Shown one piece after another: positions 36,249 through 44,107 of a stretch of DNA of 64,000 nt (its first letter is position 1; the number at the start of each line of letters is the position of its first letter). The notes below the pieces were generated by a model that searched no databases, was not told the DNA's origin, and worked only from the letters and a program-made list of their open reading frames with translations. The position numbers and the translations under genes were made by a program. Source of the stretch: Paracoccaceae bacterium (GTDB lineage: Bacteria > Pseudomonadota > Alphaproteobacteria > Rhodobacterales > Rhodobacteraceae); contig JAGXGW010000014.1 in NCBI GenBank assembly GCA_024636555.1, forward strand, positions 40,248 through 104,247. The letters are read 5' to 3'.

Positions 36249-36517
36249 TCAGCAGCAATGCGGGCCGCAATTGATTTCTTTTCCGATGTGGCCGCAGCCG
36301 CTTCGACGTCAAAGTTCAACATCGCGACCTGTCGCGTCTTGACCCAGATATGTCCGAGAAGCTCGTCGACCTCTACGTCAAAGCTTTTTGATGGCCACAC
36401 CAAACCACACATGGTTTTCTTTGACGTTTTCCTTTTCGCTTTATCTTTGGTCACACGCCAATCGGCATAAGTGCGGCTGATCGAATGACAGGGCGGGGGG
36501 AAATCAGTTCTTTCCAT
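36239..36517 (-). CDS. Hypothetical ORF of uncertain reality
   Basis: 92 codons; an internal ATG at 36412 gives 57. The C-terminal half (SFDVEVDELLGHIWVKTRQV...EKKSIAARIAAETA) reads like a protein, while the first part overlaps the dihydropyrimidinase tail in another frame. No family recognised. It touches the RTX relic and may itself be a leftover. Confidence 0.25.
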   Translation of the reverse strand: MERTDFPPPCHSISRTYADWRVTKDKAKRKTSKKTMCGLVWPSKSFDVEVDELLGHIWVKTRQVAMLNFDVEAAAATSEKKSIAARIAAETA

Positions 36518-37908
36518 GTAGACAGCGCGCGGCTGACGGGTGGAAAGGGTGGCCTTTTAATGTGGCAGCCACGCCCCGGTTGTGCGGCACTGCCTTTGGC
36601 GGCGTCCCAGACAACAGTGCCGCGGGACAGCGTGAACCGGGGCAGGCCGGTCACCTCAAAGCCTTCGAAAACATTGTAGTCAATCACAGATTGCTGACTC
36701 TTGGCGGTGATCGTCTTTTTCGCGGCAGGATCCCACACCACAACATCGGCATCGGCACCGGGCAAAATCGCTCCCTTTTGGGGATAAATATTGAGGATTT
36801 TCGCGATATTGGTCGATGTCACCGCGACAAATTCATTCATGGTCAGCCTGCCGGGAATCACTCCATGCGTCCAGAGCAGGGATAAACGGTCCTCAAGGCC
36901 GCCTGTTCCATTCGGAATCTTGGTAAAATCCCCGATCCCCATGCGTTTCTGTTCTGTTGTGAAAGCACAGTGATCCGTGGCCACAACATGCAGAGAGCCT
37001 GCCGAAAGACCAGCCCAGAGCGAATCCTGATGCGATTTATCCCGGAATGGCGGGCTCATCACCCGTTGCGCAGCATGGTCCCAATCAGCATGGGCATATT
37101 CACCCTCATCCAGCAAAAGATGCTGGATCAAAGGCTCCCCCCAGACGCGCTGCCCCTTTTGCCGGGCGCGCCGGAACGCCTCGTGGGCTTCTTCGCTGGA
37201 GGTGTGGACGATGTAAACGGGCACATTGGCGGCATCGGCAATGGTGATGGCACGGTTCACCGCCTCGCCCTCCACGGATGCGGGGCGCGAATAGGCATGC
37301 GCCTCTGGCCCGACATTGCCCTCAGCCAGCAGCGATTGTTGCATTGACGCAACCAGATCACCATTTTCGGCATGCACCAGCGGTATAGCCCCCAAAGCGG
37401 CTGATCTGATGAAAGACGCGAACATCTCGTCATCGTTCACCATCAATGCGCCCTTATAGGCCATGAAATGTTTGAAAGTGTTAACACCGCGCGCCACAAC
37501 CGTTGCCATGTCATTGAAAATCGGCTCGGACCAGCCCGTCACGGCCATGTGGAACCCGTAATCGCAACTGGCCTGGCGGGCGGCTCTTTCTTCCCATAGA
37601 TCAAGGGCTGGCAACATCCCGTCCTCACCGGGGATGATATGGTCAACCACCATCGTGGTGCCGCCAGACGCCGCCGCAAAGGTGCCGCTTTCCCATGTTT
37701 CGGCGGTGGTTGTGCCCATGAAAGGCATTTCCAGATGCGTATGCGGATCAATCCCGCCCGGCATCACATAGCAGCCGGTCGCGTCAATGATGATATCGCC
37801 CGTCAGATCAGGGCCGATTTCCGTAATCACATCGCCGTCAATCGCAATATCGGCGATCAGGTCGCGGTCCGCCGTAACGATTGTTCCGCCTTTGATAATG
37901 GTCGTCAT
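36451..37908 (-). CDS. hydA: Dihydropyrimidinase / D-hydantoinase
   Basis: Zinc amidohydrolase opening dihydropyrimidine or 5-substituted hydantoin rings to N-carbamoyl amino acids without ATP. Metal site GGIDPHTHLEMPF, carboxylated Lys in TFKHFMAYKG, His in LVHAENGDL and IVHTSSEEAH, and catalytic Asp in VVATDHCAF. 485 aa. The ~40-residue C-terminal tail (after AAQPGRG) is divergent, ending at a stop inside relic-rich DNA. The ribosome-binding site aaaggggg precedes the ATG. Last gene of the minus-strand hydantoin operon; the carbamoylase gene is 18 bp upstream. Confidence 0.94.
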   Translation of the reverse strand: MTTIIKGGTIVTADRDLIADIAIDGDVITEIGPDLTGDIIIDATGCYVMPGGIDPHTHLEMPFMGTTTAETWESGTFAAASGGTTMVVDHIIPGEDGMLPALDLWEERAARQASCDYGFHMAVTGWSEPIFNDMATVVARGVNTFKHFMAYKGALMVNDDEMFASFIRSAALGAIPLVHAENGDLVASMQQSLLAEGNVGPEAHAYSRPASVEGEAVNRAITIADAANVPVYIVHTSSEEAHEAFRRARQKGQRVWGEPLIQHLLLDEGEYAHADWDHAAQRVMSPPFRDKSHQDSLWAGLSAGSLHVVATDHCAFTTEQKRMGIGDFTKIPNGTGGLEDRLSLLWTHGVIPGRLTMNEFVAVTSTNIAKILNIYPQKGAILPGADADVVVWDPAAKKTITAKSQQSVIDYNVFEGFEVTGLPRFTLSRGTVVWDAAKGSAAQPGRGCHIKRPPFPPVSRALSTWKELISPRPVIRSAALMPIGV

Positions 37909-37926
37909 GATTTGCCCCCTTTGGGT

Positions 37927-38865
37927 TTATGCGGCCGGAACACCAGCGCCGGTTCTTTCAACGATCAATCCGTAATGTTCAGGACGACGATGGGCTGCAA
38001 AATCAAAGATCGTCTCGCGGTAGATGCGGCCCATATCCAGATCGCAGCGCGCGGTGATCACCTCGTCGTCAACGGTGCAGGACATCGCCACAATCTCACC
38101 CGAAGGGGCGACAATCACGCTTTGCCCACCCATTCTGGAGCCTTCCTCGTTGCCACATTTCGCAGTGCCAACCACCCATGTTGCGTTTTGATAGGCACCG
38201 GCCTGCATTGACAGGTGATTGTGAAACAAGATCAGGCTGTCCATCGCCTGTTCGCCGGTATGGCCATAGGGCGTGTTATATCCCAGCATGACCATTTCAA
38301 CGCCTTGCAGCCCCATGACCCGATATGTCTCGGGCCACCGCCTGTCATTGCAGATGCACATACCCATTTTACCGCCAAAGCCTTCAAACACCGGAAAACC
38401 AAGGTCACCGGGTTCAAAATACCGTTTCTCCAGATGCTGGAATTCGCGCCCCGGCTGTGGCTCGGCATGGCCGGGCAGATGGACCTTGCGATATTTACCG
38501 ATAATAGTGCCCGTTCTGTCCACAAGGATCGAGGTATTGTAGCGCTGCTTGACTCCGCCCGCGTGACTCAACTCTGCATAGCCAAGATAGAAACCGAGAC
38601 CCAGTTTCTGCGCCTCCTCAAACAGTGGCATGGTGACCGGGCCGGGCATTTCTGTCTCATAATAGCTGTCCAGTTCGGCCTCATCCTCGATCAGCCAGCG
38701 CGGGAAGAACGTGGTTAACGCCAGTTCTGTAAAAACAACCAGCTCACAGCCCCGGCCCTTGGCCTCGCGCATCATTTCGATCAGGCGGCGCACAGAAGCG
38801 GCGCGTGACTCTGATTTGGTAATTGGACCCATCTGCGCAGCAGCGGTCAGAATGTTACGGCTCAT
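37927..38865 (-). CDS. N-carbamoyl-D-amino-acid amidohydrolase
   Basis: Nitrilase-superfamily enzyme converting N-carbamoyl-D-amino acids to D-amino acids, CO2 and ammonia, completing the D-hydantoinase route. Catalytic triad visible: Glu in LVVFTELALTTF, Lys in YRKVHLPGHAEP, Cys in MCICNDRRWPE. 312 aa, as in Agrobacterium D-carbamoylase. The ATG at 38865 has a perfect aaggagg site; the in-frame extension to 39141 lies in the racemase gene. Its start overlaps the racemase end by 11 bp. Confidence 0.94.
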   Translation of the reverse strand: MSRNILTAAAQMGPITKSESRAASVRRLIEMMREAKGRGCELVVFTELALTTFFPRWLIEDEAELDSYYETEMPGPVTMPLFEEAQKLGLGFYLGYAELSHAGGVKQRYNTSILVDRTGTIIGKYRKVHLPGHAEPQPGREFQHLEKRYFEPGDLGFPVFEGFGGKMGMCICNDRRWPETYRVMGLQGVEMVMLGYNTPYGHTGEQAMDSLILFHNHLSMQAGAYQNATWVVGTAKCGNEEGSRMGGQSVIVAPSGEIVAMSCTVDDEVITARCDLDMGRIYRETIFDFAAHRRPEHYGLIVERTGAGVPAA

Positions 38866-39535
38866 TTGGCTTATCCTCCTTGGTCGGTTGTAAACGGACA
38901 AGGGCAGCGGCAAAGCCACAGGCAGCGGCCACGCCATCGATGACCGGCACGCCATGGGTGGCGGACAGTTCAGCGGCCAGGTCGGCCATGCCAGCGCAGC
39001 CCAGAACGATGGCCCCTGCACCATCTTGGGCAATGGCGTGCGAAATCTCGGCTGATACTTTGTCGCGTGCCGCTGATCCGGGCTGTTCAAGATCAAGAAC
39101 AGGCACGTCACTGGCGCGTACGCGGCAGCAATGGTTGGCAAGCCCGTAAGCGGCGATATTGTCAGTGATCACCGGCACTGACACCGCCAAGGTGGTCACA
39201 ACACTGAATTTGTGCCCCTGCAGGATTGCGGCGTGAAATGAGGCCTGCCCGATCCCGATCACCGGCACATCAACCGCGGCGCGCGCCTGCGCCAATCCGG
39301 TATCGTCAAAACACGCGATGATGCAGGCATCTGCGGTTTTGGCCGCCTTCCTTATCTGCGCCAGCACATGCGGCAGGGCTGCGTCCCCATCGGCGCGCCC
39401 CTGAATGGATGGCGGGCTATCGGCGCAGGTGCGCCCCTCAACCGTTATCCCAGGGCCAACAACCGCCCGCGCCGCCGCCACGATCTTGTCCGTCATCGAC
39501 ACGGTGGAATTGGGGTTCACAAAGACCAGCCGCAC
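38855..39535 (-). CDS. Asp/Glu/hydantoin racemase family protein
   Basis: Interconverts D- and L-5-substituted hydantoins, letting the D-specific hydantoinase use both. The start VRLVFVNPNSTVSMT is the family N-terminus. The two catalytic Cys are in IIACFDDTGLA and IVLGCAGMADLA, as in cofactor-independent racemases. The start is GTG at 39535 (226 aa) or ATG at 39562, which would overlap the permease gene. It forms a tightly packed operon with its neighbours. Confidence 0.87.
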   Translation of the reverse strand: MRLVFVNPNSTVSMTDKIVAAARAVVGPGITVEGRTCADSPPSIQGRADGDAALPHVLAQIRKAAKTADACIIACFDDTGLAQARAAVDVPVIGIGQASFHAAILQGHKFSVVTTLAVSVPVITDNIAAYGLANHCCRVRASDVPVLDLEQPGSAARDKVSAEISHAIAQDGAGAIVLGCAGMADLAAELSATHGVPVIDGVAAACGFAAALVRLQPTKEDKPNEP

Positions 39536-39539
39536 GCGC

Positions 39540-40382
39540 TCACACCATGCCTTTGCCAGCATCCGAGCCAAAGCGCGCCCGCCGCCTTTGCACCCAAAGT
39601 GCCACGACAATGAACACAAGGATGATCGACAAGGAAAACACCGTTGTCAGTGTGCCGAGCGCATAAAGAACCGGTGTGGTGACATTTGTTGTCATCCCGA
39701 AGATTTCCAGCGGCAATGTGTTGCGACTGCCTGATGTCAGCAAGGTGCGGGCAAACTCGTCATAGCTGAGCGTAAAGCCAAACAGCGCCACACCGATCAG
39801 TGACGGTGCAATCAACGGCAAAACGATATGCGCAAACACCTGCCACTCATTCGCGCCCTGGTCGCGGGCGGCTTCTTCATAGGCGGGGTTAAAGCGGTTG
39901 AACACGGCAAACATGATCAGCAAGCCGAACGGCAAGGTCCATGTCAGTTGCGCGCCATAGCCGGATGTTGCCCAATGCACATCCCAGCCCAGTTGCGAGA
40001 AGATCAGCCCAACCCCCAGCGATACCAGAATAGAGGGGATCACAAGGCTTGCCATGATGATGTAGAACAGCACGGTTGATCCGGCAAAGCGCCGGCGAAA
40101 CGCCATACCCCCCATGATGGACAGAACAACCGTGGTGACCATCACCATCATGCCAAGAGTGAAACTGCGCCGGAAAGATCCCCAGATATCCCCGACGGCC
40201 TGTGTCTGAAACAGCTCTCGGAACCAGTGGAGCGAGGTGCCGCGCATCGGAAATGTCAGCCCGCCCTGTGGCCCCTGAAAGCTCAGGATGCCGATGGTGA
40301 TTGTGGGGCCATAGAGGAATATCAGAAAGGTCACAAAGAACGCGCCAAGCACGTAAAATGAGGTGGGGCGCTTGCCTTCCAA
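39540..40382 (-). CDS. ABC transporter permease (PotC-like)
   Basis: 280-aa inner-membrane permease of the polyamine/iron type. Six hydrophobic segments, and the EAA loop YEEAARDQGANEWQVFAHIV that docks on the ATPase. It pairs with the permease starting 1 bp upstream. By operon context it imports hydantoins, cyclic imides or a related amide, a contextual inference. Confidence 0.9.
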   Translation of the reverse strand: MEGKRPTSFYVLGAFFVTFLIFLYGPTITIGILSFQGPQGGLTFPMRGTSLHWFRELFQTQAVGDIWGSFRRSFTLGMMVMVTTVVLSIMGGMAFRRRFAGSTVLFYIIMASLVIPSILVSLGVGLIFSQLGWDVHWATSGYGAQLTWTLPFGLLIMFAVFNRFNPAYEEAARDQGANEWQVFAHIVLPLIAPSLIGVALFGFTLSYDEFARTLLTSGSRNTLPLEIFGMTTNVTTPVLYALGTLTTVFSLSIILVFIVVALWVQRRRARFGSDAGKGMV

Positions 40383-40383
40383 C

Positions 40384-41247
40384 TTACAACTCCTTCCGGA
40401 TATCGACGAATTTCAGCATGATCGCGATGATGATCAGAACGGTGCACAGCAAAACCACAGCCGTTGCCGCCGCTGACGGATATTGCAAAAGACCGATATC
40501 GTTTGAGATCAACCGGCCCACATTGGCCACCTGAGAGCCGGACATGAACCTGACGGTGATGAAATCCCCCATCACCAGCGCGACAACAAAGATCGACCCG
40601 ATCATGATGCCGGGTTTGGTCAGCGGGATCACCACATTGGTCAGAATCTGAAATCCGCTCGCGCCTGCATCCCGCGCAGCTTCGATCAAGGATTTGTCGA
40701 TCCGCATCATGGTGTTGAAAATCGGCACCACCATGAACAACGAATAGAGATGCACAAAGGCAAGGATCACCGCAAACTCCGAAAACAACAGCCATTCAAC
40801 CGGCTCTTGTGTCAGGCCCAGATCCATCAGCGTTTTATTGGCGATACCGTTGCGCCCCAGAAACGGTACCCATGAGATCATCCGGATGATATTCGATGTC
40901 AGAAACGGGATCGTGCACACCATGAACAGTACAACCTGCCATGTCAGGGTGCGCACATGAAACGTCAAGAAATAGGCGACAGTAAAGCCGATGACCAAGG
41001 TGATCGCCCATGTGATCACAGCAAAGGTGAATGTCTTGATGAATACCGCACGCACGACAGACGAACCGAACAGATATTCGTAATTGTCGAACTGAAATGC
41101 AGGATAGATCGAAAATTCAGTTGATCCCCAAAAGCTTAAAGCGGTGATCATACCGATTGGGAGCAATAGAAAGAACGTCAGGATCAGCACAACAGGGCTG
41201 GCAAGCGCCCAACTTGCTGCCATCGGGCTGCGCATAAATCGATGCAT
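40384..41247 (-). CDS. ABC transporter permease (PotB-like)
   Basis: 287 aa, six membrane helices beginning VVLILTFFLLLPIGMITALS. The EAA loop is LIEAARDAGASGFQILTNVV. ATG at 41247 with a ggag site. It lies between the binding-protein gene (72 bp upstream) and the second permease. Family is clear; substrate inferred from the operon. Confidence 0.9.
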   Translation of the reverse strand: MHRFMRSPMAASWALASPVVLILTFFLLLPIGMITALSFWGSTEFSIYPAFQFDNYEYLFGSSVVRAVFIKTFTFAVITWAITLVIGFTVAYFLTFHVRTLTWQVVLFMVCTIPFLTSNIIRMISWVPFLGRNGIANKTLMDLGLTQEPVEWLLFSEFAVILAFVHLYSLFMVVPIFNTMMRIDKSLIEAARDAGASGFQILTNVVIPLTKPGIMIGSIFVVALVMGDFITVRFMSGSQVANVGRLISNDIGLLQYPSAAATAVVLLCTVLIIIAIMLKFVDIRKEL

Positions 41248-41319
41248 TCTCGGCTCCGGTCTGTTCGTGCAGGTGACACGCCCCGGGCGGGGCGTGTCTG
41301 GGTCAAAGTCTGGCGGTGA

Positions 41320-42600
41320 TCAGGCCGCGATAAACTCGTTCCATTTGCGGACCATGTACTGGTTTTCGTCCATAACGGCGTTCCAGCAGGCAACCGCGCC
41401 CATACGATCATAGAAAGACCCACCATCACGGACGGTTCCGGGGCCTTCCATGACAACGCCTTGCGGGTTTGTGATTTCATTCTGCGCCGGTTTGCCTTCA
41501 AACCAGAAACCCCATTCATCCTCGGTCATGAAGTCCTTGGAGGTTTCGGGCACAGCGGAATAATATCCCTGACGCATCAGGAACCCACCGGCCCAGCCTG
41601 ACAGATACCAGTTGATATATTCATAGGCCGCATCAAGTTTTGCACCGTCAAGATTGGCTGCAAGCCCAATACCGCCACCCCAGCTACGGTACCCTTCTTT
41701 CAGCGGCTGATAGACACAAGGCACACCTTGGCTACGCACTGCTGTAATTGCGGGCGACCACATTGATTGAATAACAACTTCGCCAGATGCCATCAGGTTC
41801 ACGGATTCATCAAAGCTCTTCCAGAAGGCGCGGAATTGGCCCGCTCTTTTGGCCTCGATGAAGATATCGATTGTCTTGTCGATCTCTTCGCGGGTCATGT
41901 TGCCTTTGTCGCCATAGGTAATCTCGCCCATCGCTTCGCAAACCATGGCCATATCCATGATCCCGATGGATGAGATATCCAGAATCGACGCCTTGCCCTT
42001 GAATTCAGGGTTCAAAAGTTCGGTCCAGCTATCAATAGGTCGGCCGATCAGGTCAGGCCGGATGCCCAAAGTATCGGCATTGTAGATCGTTGGGATCAAG
42101 GTCATCCAACCGGATTCGTTATCCACGAAATCGGTTGAGCCTGGGCCATCGACAAAGCCGACAGTATGCGGGGCGGTGCCTTGGGCAATCTCGCTTTCCG
42201 GTGTCAGCTTGCCATCGCGGAAAATGCTTACAATTTTATCATAATTGTCGATCCGGCTTGTATCCATCGCCTGCAAGTTGCCGGTTGGCCATACTTTTTT
42301 GCAAATCCAATATTCAATATCTGCAATGTCAAAGCTGTTTGGCTGCGTGGCAACCCGTTGCGATACGGAATCGGAATCAAGCGCTGTCATCTCAAGGGTG
42401 ATGCCCAGATCCTCTTGGGCTTTGGCGGCGATTTCGTTGAAGGCTGACACCCCTGTGCCCGCCTGACGCAGAACGATGTTCGACTGCGCCCAGATCATCG
42501 GCGCGCCAAGCGTGGATGCCCCCGCAGCCGTCATCGTGGCGGCGGCCCCTTTCAACAATGTGCGGCGGCTAAGGCCGTTCCTTTTGGTAAACTTTGTCAT
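41320..42600 (-). CDS. Extracellular solute-binding protein (PotD-like), Tat-exported
   Basis: 426-aa periplasmic receptor of the ABC importer. The signal is NGLSRRTLLKGAAATMTAAG with the twin-Arg motif SRRTLLK and a likely cut after IWA. The mature part has family segments SGWMTLIPTIYNADTLGIRP, SMWSPAITAVRSQGVPCVY and AAYEYINWYLSGWAGGF. The ATG at 42600 has an aaggag site. It is clearly homologous to the protein encoded at 47948-49108, which lacks the signal. Confidence 0.92.
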   Translation of the reverse strand: MTKFTKRNGLSRRTLLKGAAATMTAAGASTLGAPMIWAQSNIVLRQAGTGVSAFNEIAAKAQEDLGITLEMTALDSDSVSQRVATQPNSFDIADIEYWICKKVWPTGNLQAMDTSRIDNYDKIVSIFRDGKLTPESEIAQGTAPHTVGFVDGPGSTDFVDNESGWMTLIPTIYNADTLGIRPDLIGRPIDSWTELLNPEFKGKASILDISSIGIMDMAMVCEAMGEITYGDKGNMTREEIDKTIDIFIEAKRAGQFRAFWKSFDESVNLMASGEVVIQSMWSPAITAVRSQGVPCVYQPLKEGYRSWGGGIGLAANLDGAKLDAAYEYINWYLSGWAGGFLMRQGYYSAVPETSKDFMTEDEWGFWFEGKPAQNEITNPQGVVMEGPGTVRDGGSFYDRMGAVACWNAVMDENQYMVRKWNEFIAA

Positions 42601-42672
42601 TGGTTTCTCCTTGTTGGCGGCCAGTTTCGGCCAGTTACTTTTCTTCCGATCTTCCCCCGGTTCGTGCGGTGA

Positions 42673-43659
42673 TCACGCGCTCAGCGGATGCAGGTCTTGA
42701 TCGTTCCATCCCATGCGCACCGATGCGCCGGTTTCGATGGGCGCCGCATAGAATTCTTCTTCGGGAATCATCGCGGTCAGCGCGACCTCTTGTGGCCCCA
42801 TCAGGCCAAGGGCGACATGCGTGCCCAGAAACTCGGTCGAGGTGACAGCCGCATCCAGCCCTTGTGCCGCAGCATCCACCAGACGCAGCCGATCTGACCG
42901 CAAAGCAAACCGTTGACCTTGCAGCGAGATCACGTTGTGCCCGCCCAGAAACCTTGCCACAAATTCTGTCTTGGGCATGTTGAACACATCCCGCGCGGTG
43001 CCGGACTGTTCGATCACCGCATTGTTCATCACCACAACTTCATCAGCCAATGCGAGGGCCTCATCCTGCCCATGGGTGACATGCACAAAGCTGATGCCCA
43101 GTTCGCGTTGCAGCTTTTTCAGCTCACCGCGCATCCGCAACCGCAGGAACGGATCCAGCGCAGACAGCGGTTCGTCCAGCAACAAAACCTGAGGGCTGGT
43201 GATCAGCGCACGCGCCAGCGCGGCACGCTGCTGTTGTCCGCCTGACAACTGTGCCGGAAGCCGCAAAGCCAAAGCCTCCATCCCGACCAGTTCAAGCAGC
43301 GAAAAGGCCCGTGCATGGCGCGCTTTTTTGTCGATGCCTTGCATTTTCAGGCTGAAGGCAACGTTGTCCAGAATGGTCATATGCGGGAACAAGGCATAGG
43401 ACTGAAACATCATCGCCGTTCCACGGCGCGCTGGCGGCAGTTTCGAAATATCCCGCCCGTCCAACAGGATAGACCCTTGGGTGACGCTTTCGTGCCCCGC
43501 GATCATCCGCAAGGTCGAAGATTTACCGCAGCCCGCAGGTCCCAACAGGCAGATATAGGCGCCGGGCGCAAACAGATGTGACACGTTGTCTACCGCCACA
43601 GCCGAACCGTAGCGCTTTGTCACCGAAACCAGTTCAAGATCGTTTTTGGTGCGCAATGG
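42673..43659 (-). CDS. ABC transporter ATP-binding protein (PotA-like)
   Basis: 328 aa. Walker A LLGPAGCGKSSTLRM, signature LSGGQQQR, Walker B VLLLDEPLSALDP, switch His in FVHVTHGQDEAL. A C-terminal TOBE domain follows. I chose TTG at 43659 because aggag stands 8 bp upstream and the protein homology begins just there; the open frame up to 43905 is not protein-like. First gene of the hydantoin operon, energising the two permeases. Confidence 0.9.
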   Translation of the reverse strand, partial: PLRTKNDLELVSVTKRYGSAVAVDNVSHLFAPGAYICLLGPAGCGKSSTLRMIAGHESVTQGSILLDGRDISKLPPARRGTAMMFQSYALFPHMTILDNVAFSLKMQGIDKKARHARAFSLLELVGMEALALRLPAQLSGGQQQRAALARALITSPQVLLLDEPLSALDPFLRLRMRGELKKLQRELGISFVHVTHGQDEALALADEVVVMNNAVIEQSGTARDVFNMPKTEFVARFLGGHNVISLQGQRFALRSDRLRLVDAAAQGLDAAVTSTEFLGTHVALGLMGPQEVALTAMIPEEEFYAAPIETGASVRMGWNDQDLHPLSA

Positions 43660-44107
43660 GCCGTCTCCTGTCCAGTCGCCTGAATATGATTCGACGCCCC
43701 GCCACAGGACCAGCGCCTTGCGCGCCAAAAGCGCCAATTTTGCGCCTTGCAAACGGTGCCTGCCAGATTTCGTAGCACCAAAACCGACATTTGCCTGTTT
43801 TCTGCACACAGAAAACAAACATAAAGCCTGTCCTGCCAGCACATCCAACGCTCGACCGGAATACATGCGTTTTCCAGCCGCTCGCAAAGCCAAGAGGATG
43901 CACACGAGCGATTACCTAATTTTCCTGAAAAGGAATGCTGAACATGCGAGGAGAGCGCCTATTTTCCGCACCAAACCCAGCCACATCGGTCAATTTTTAA
44001 TCGGCGCCCCACCAAAAGCCGCAGAAACCAGAAACCCGTGCAATCATAGTTTGCGCACTTTGAATGCAGAAATCTACAAAACCATAACCACGATAAGGAG
44101 ACAGACG
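43660..44107. promoter_or_regulatory. Divergent promoter region of the hydantoin island
   Basis: 448 bp between the outward-facing ABC operon and hyuAB. It is richer in A/T than the flanking genes and contains an 8-bp perfect inverted repeat (43797-43816). It probably holds both promoters and the regulator binding sites. The hyuA ribosome-binding site aaggag is at its right edge. Confidence 0.55.
43797..43816. promoter_or_regulatory. Palindromic operator candidate
   Basis: GTTTTCTG-caca-CAGAAAAC, a perfect 8+8 inverted repeat in the divergent intergenic region. It has the dimension expected for a GntR/FCD-type dimer, but no binding data exist. Confidence 0.45.
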
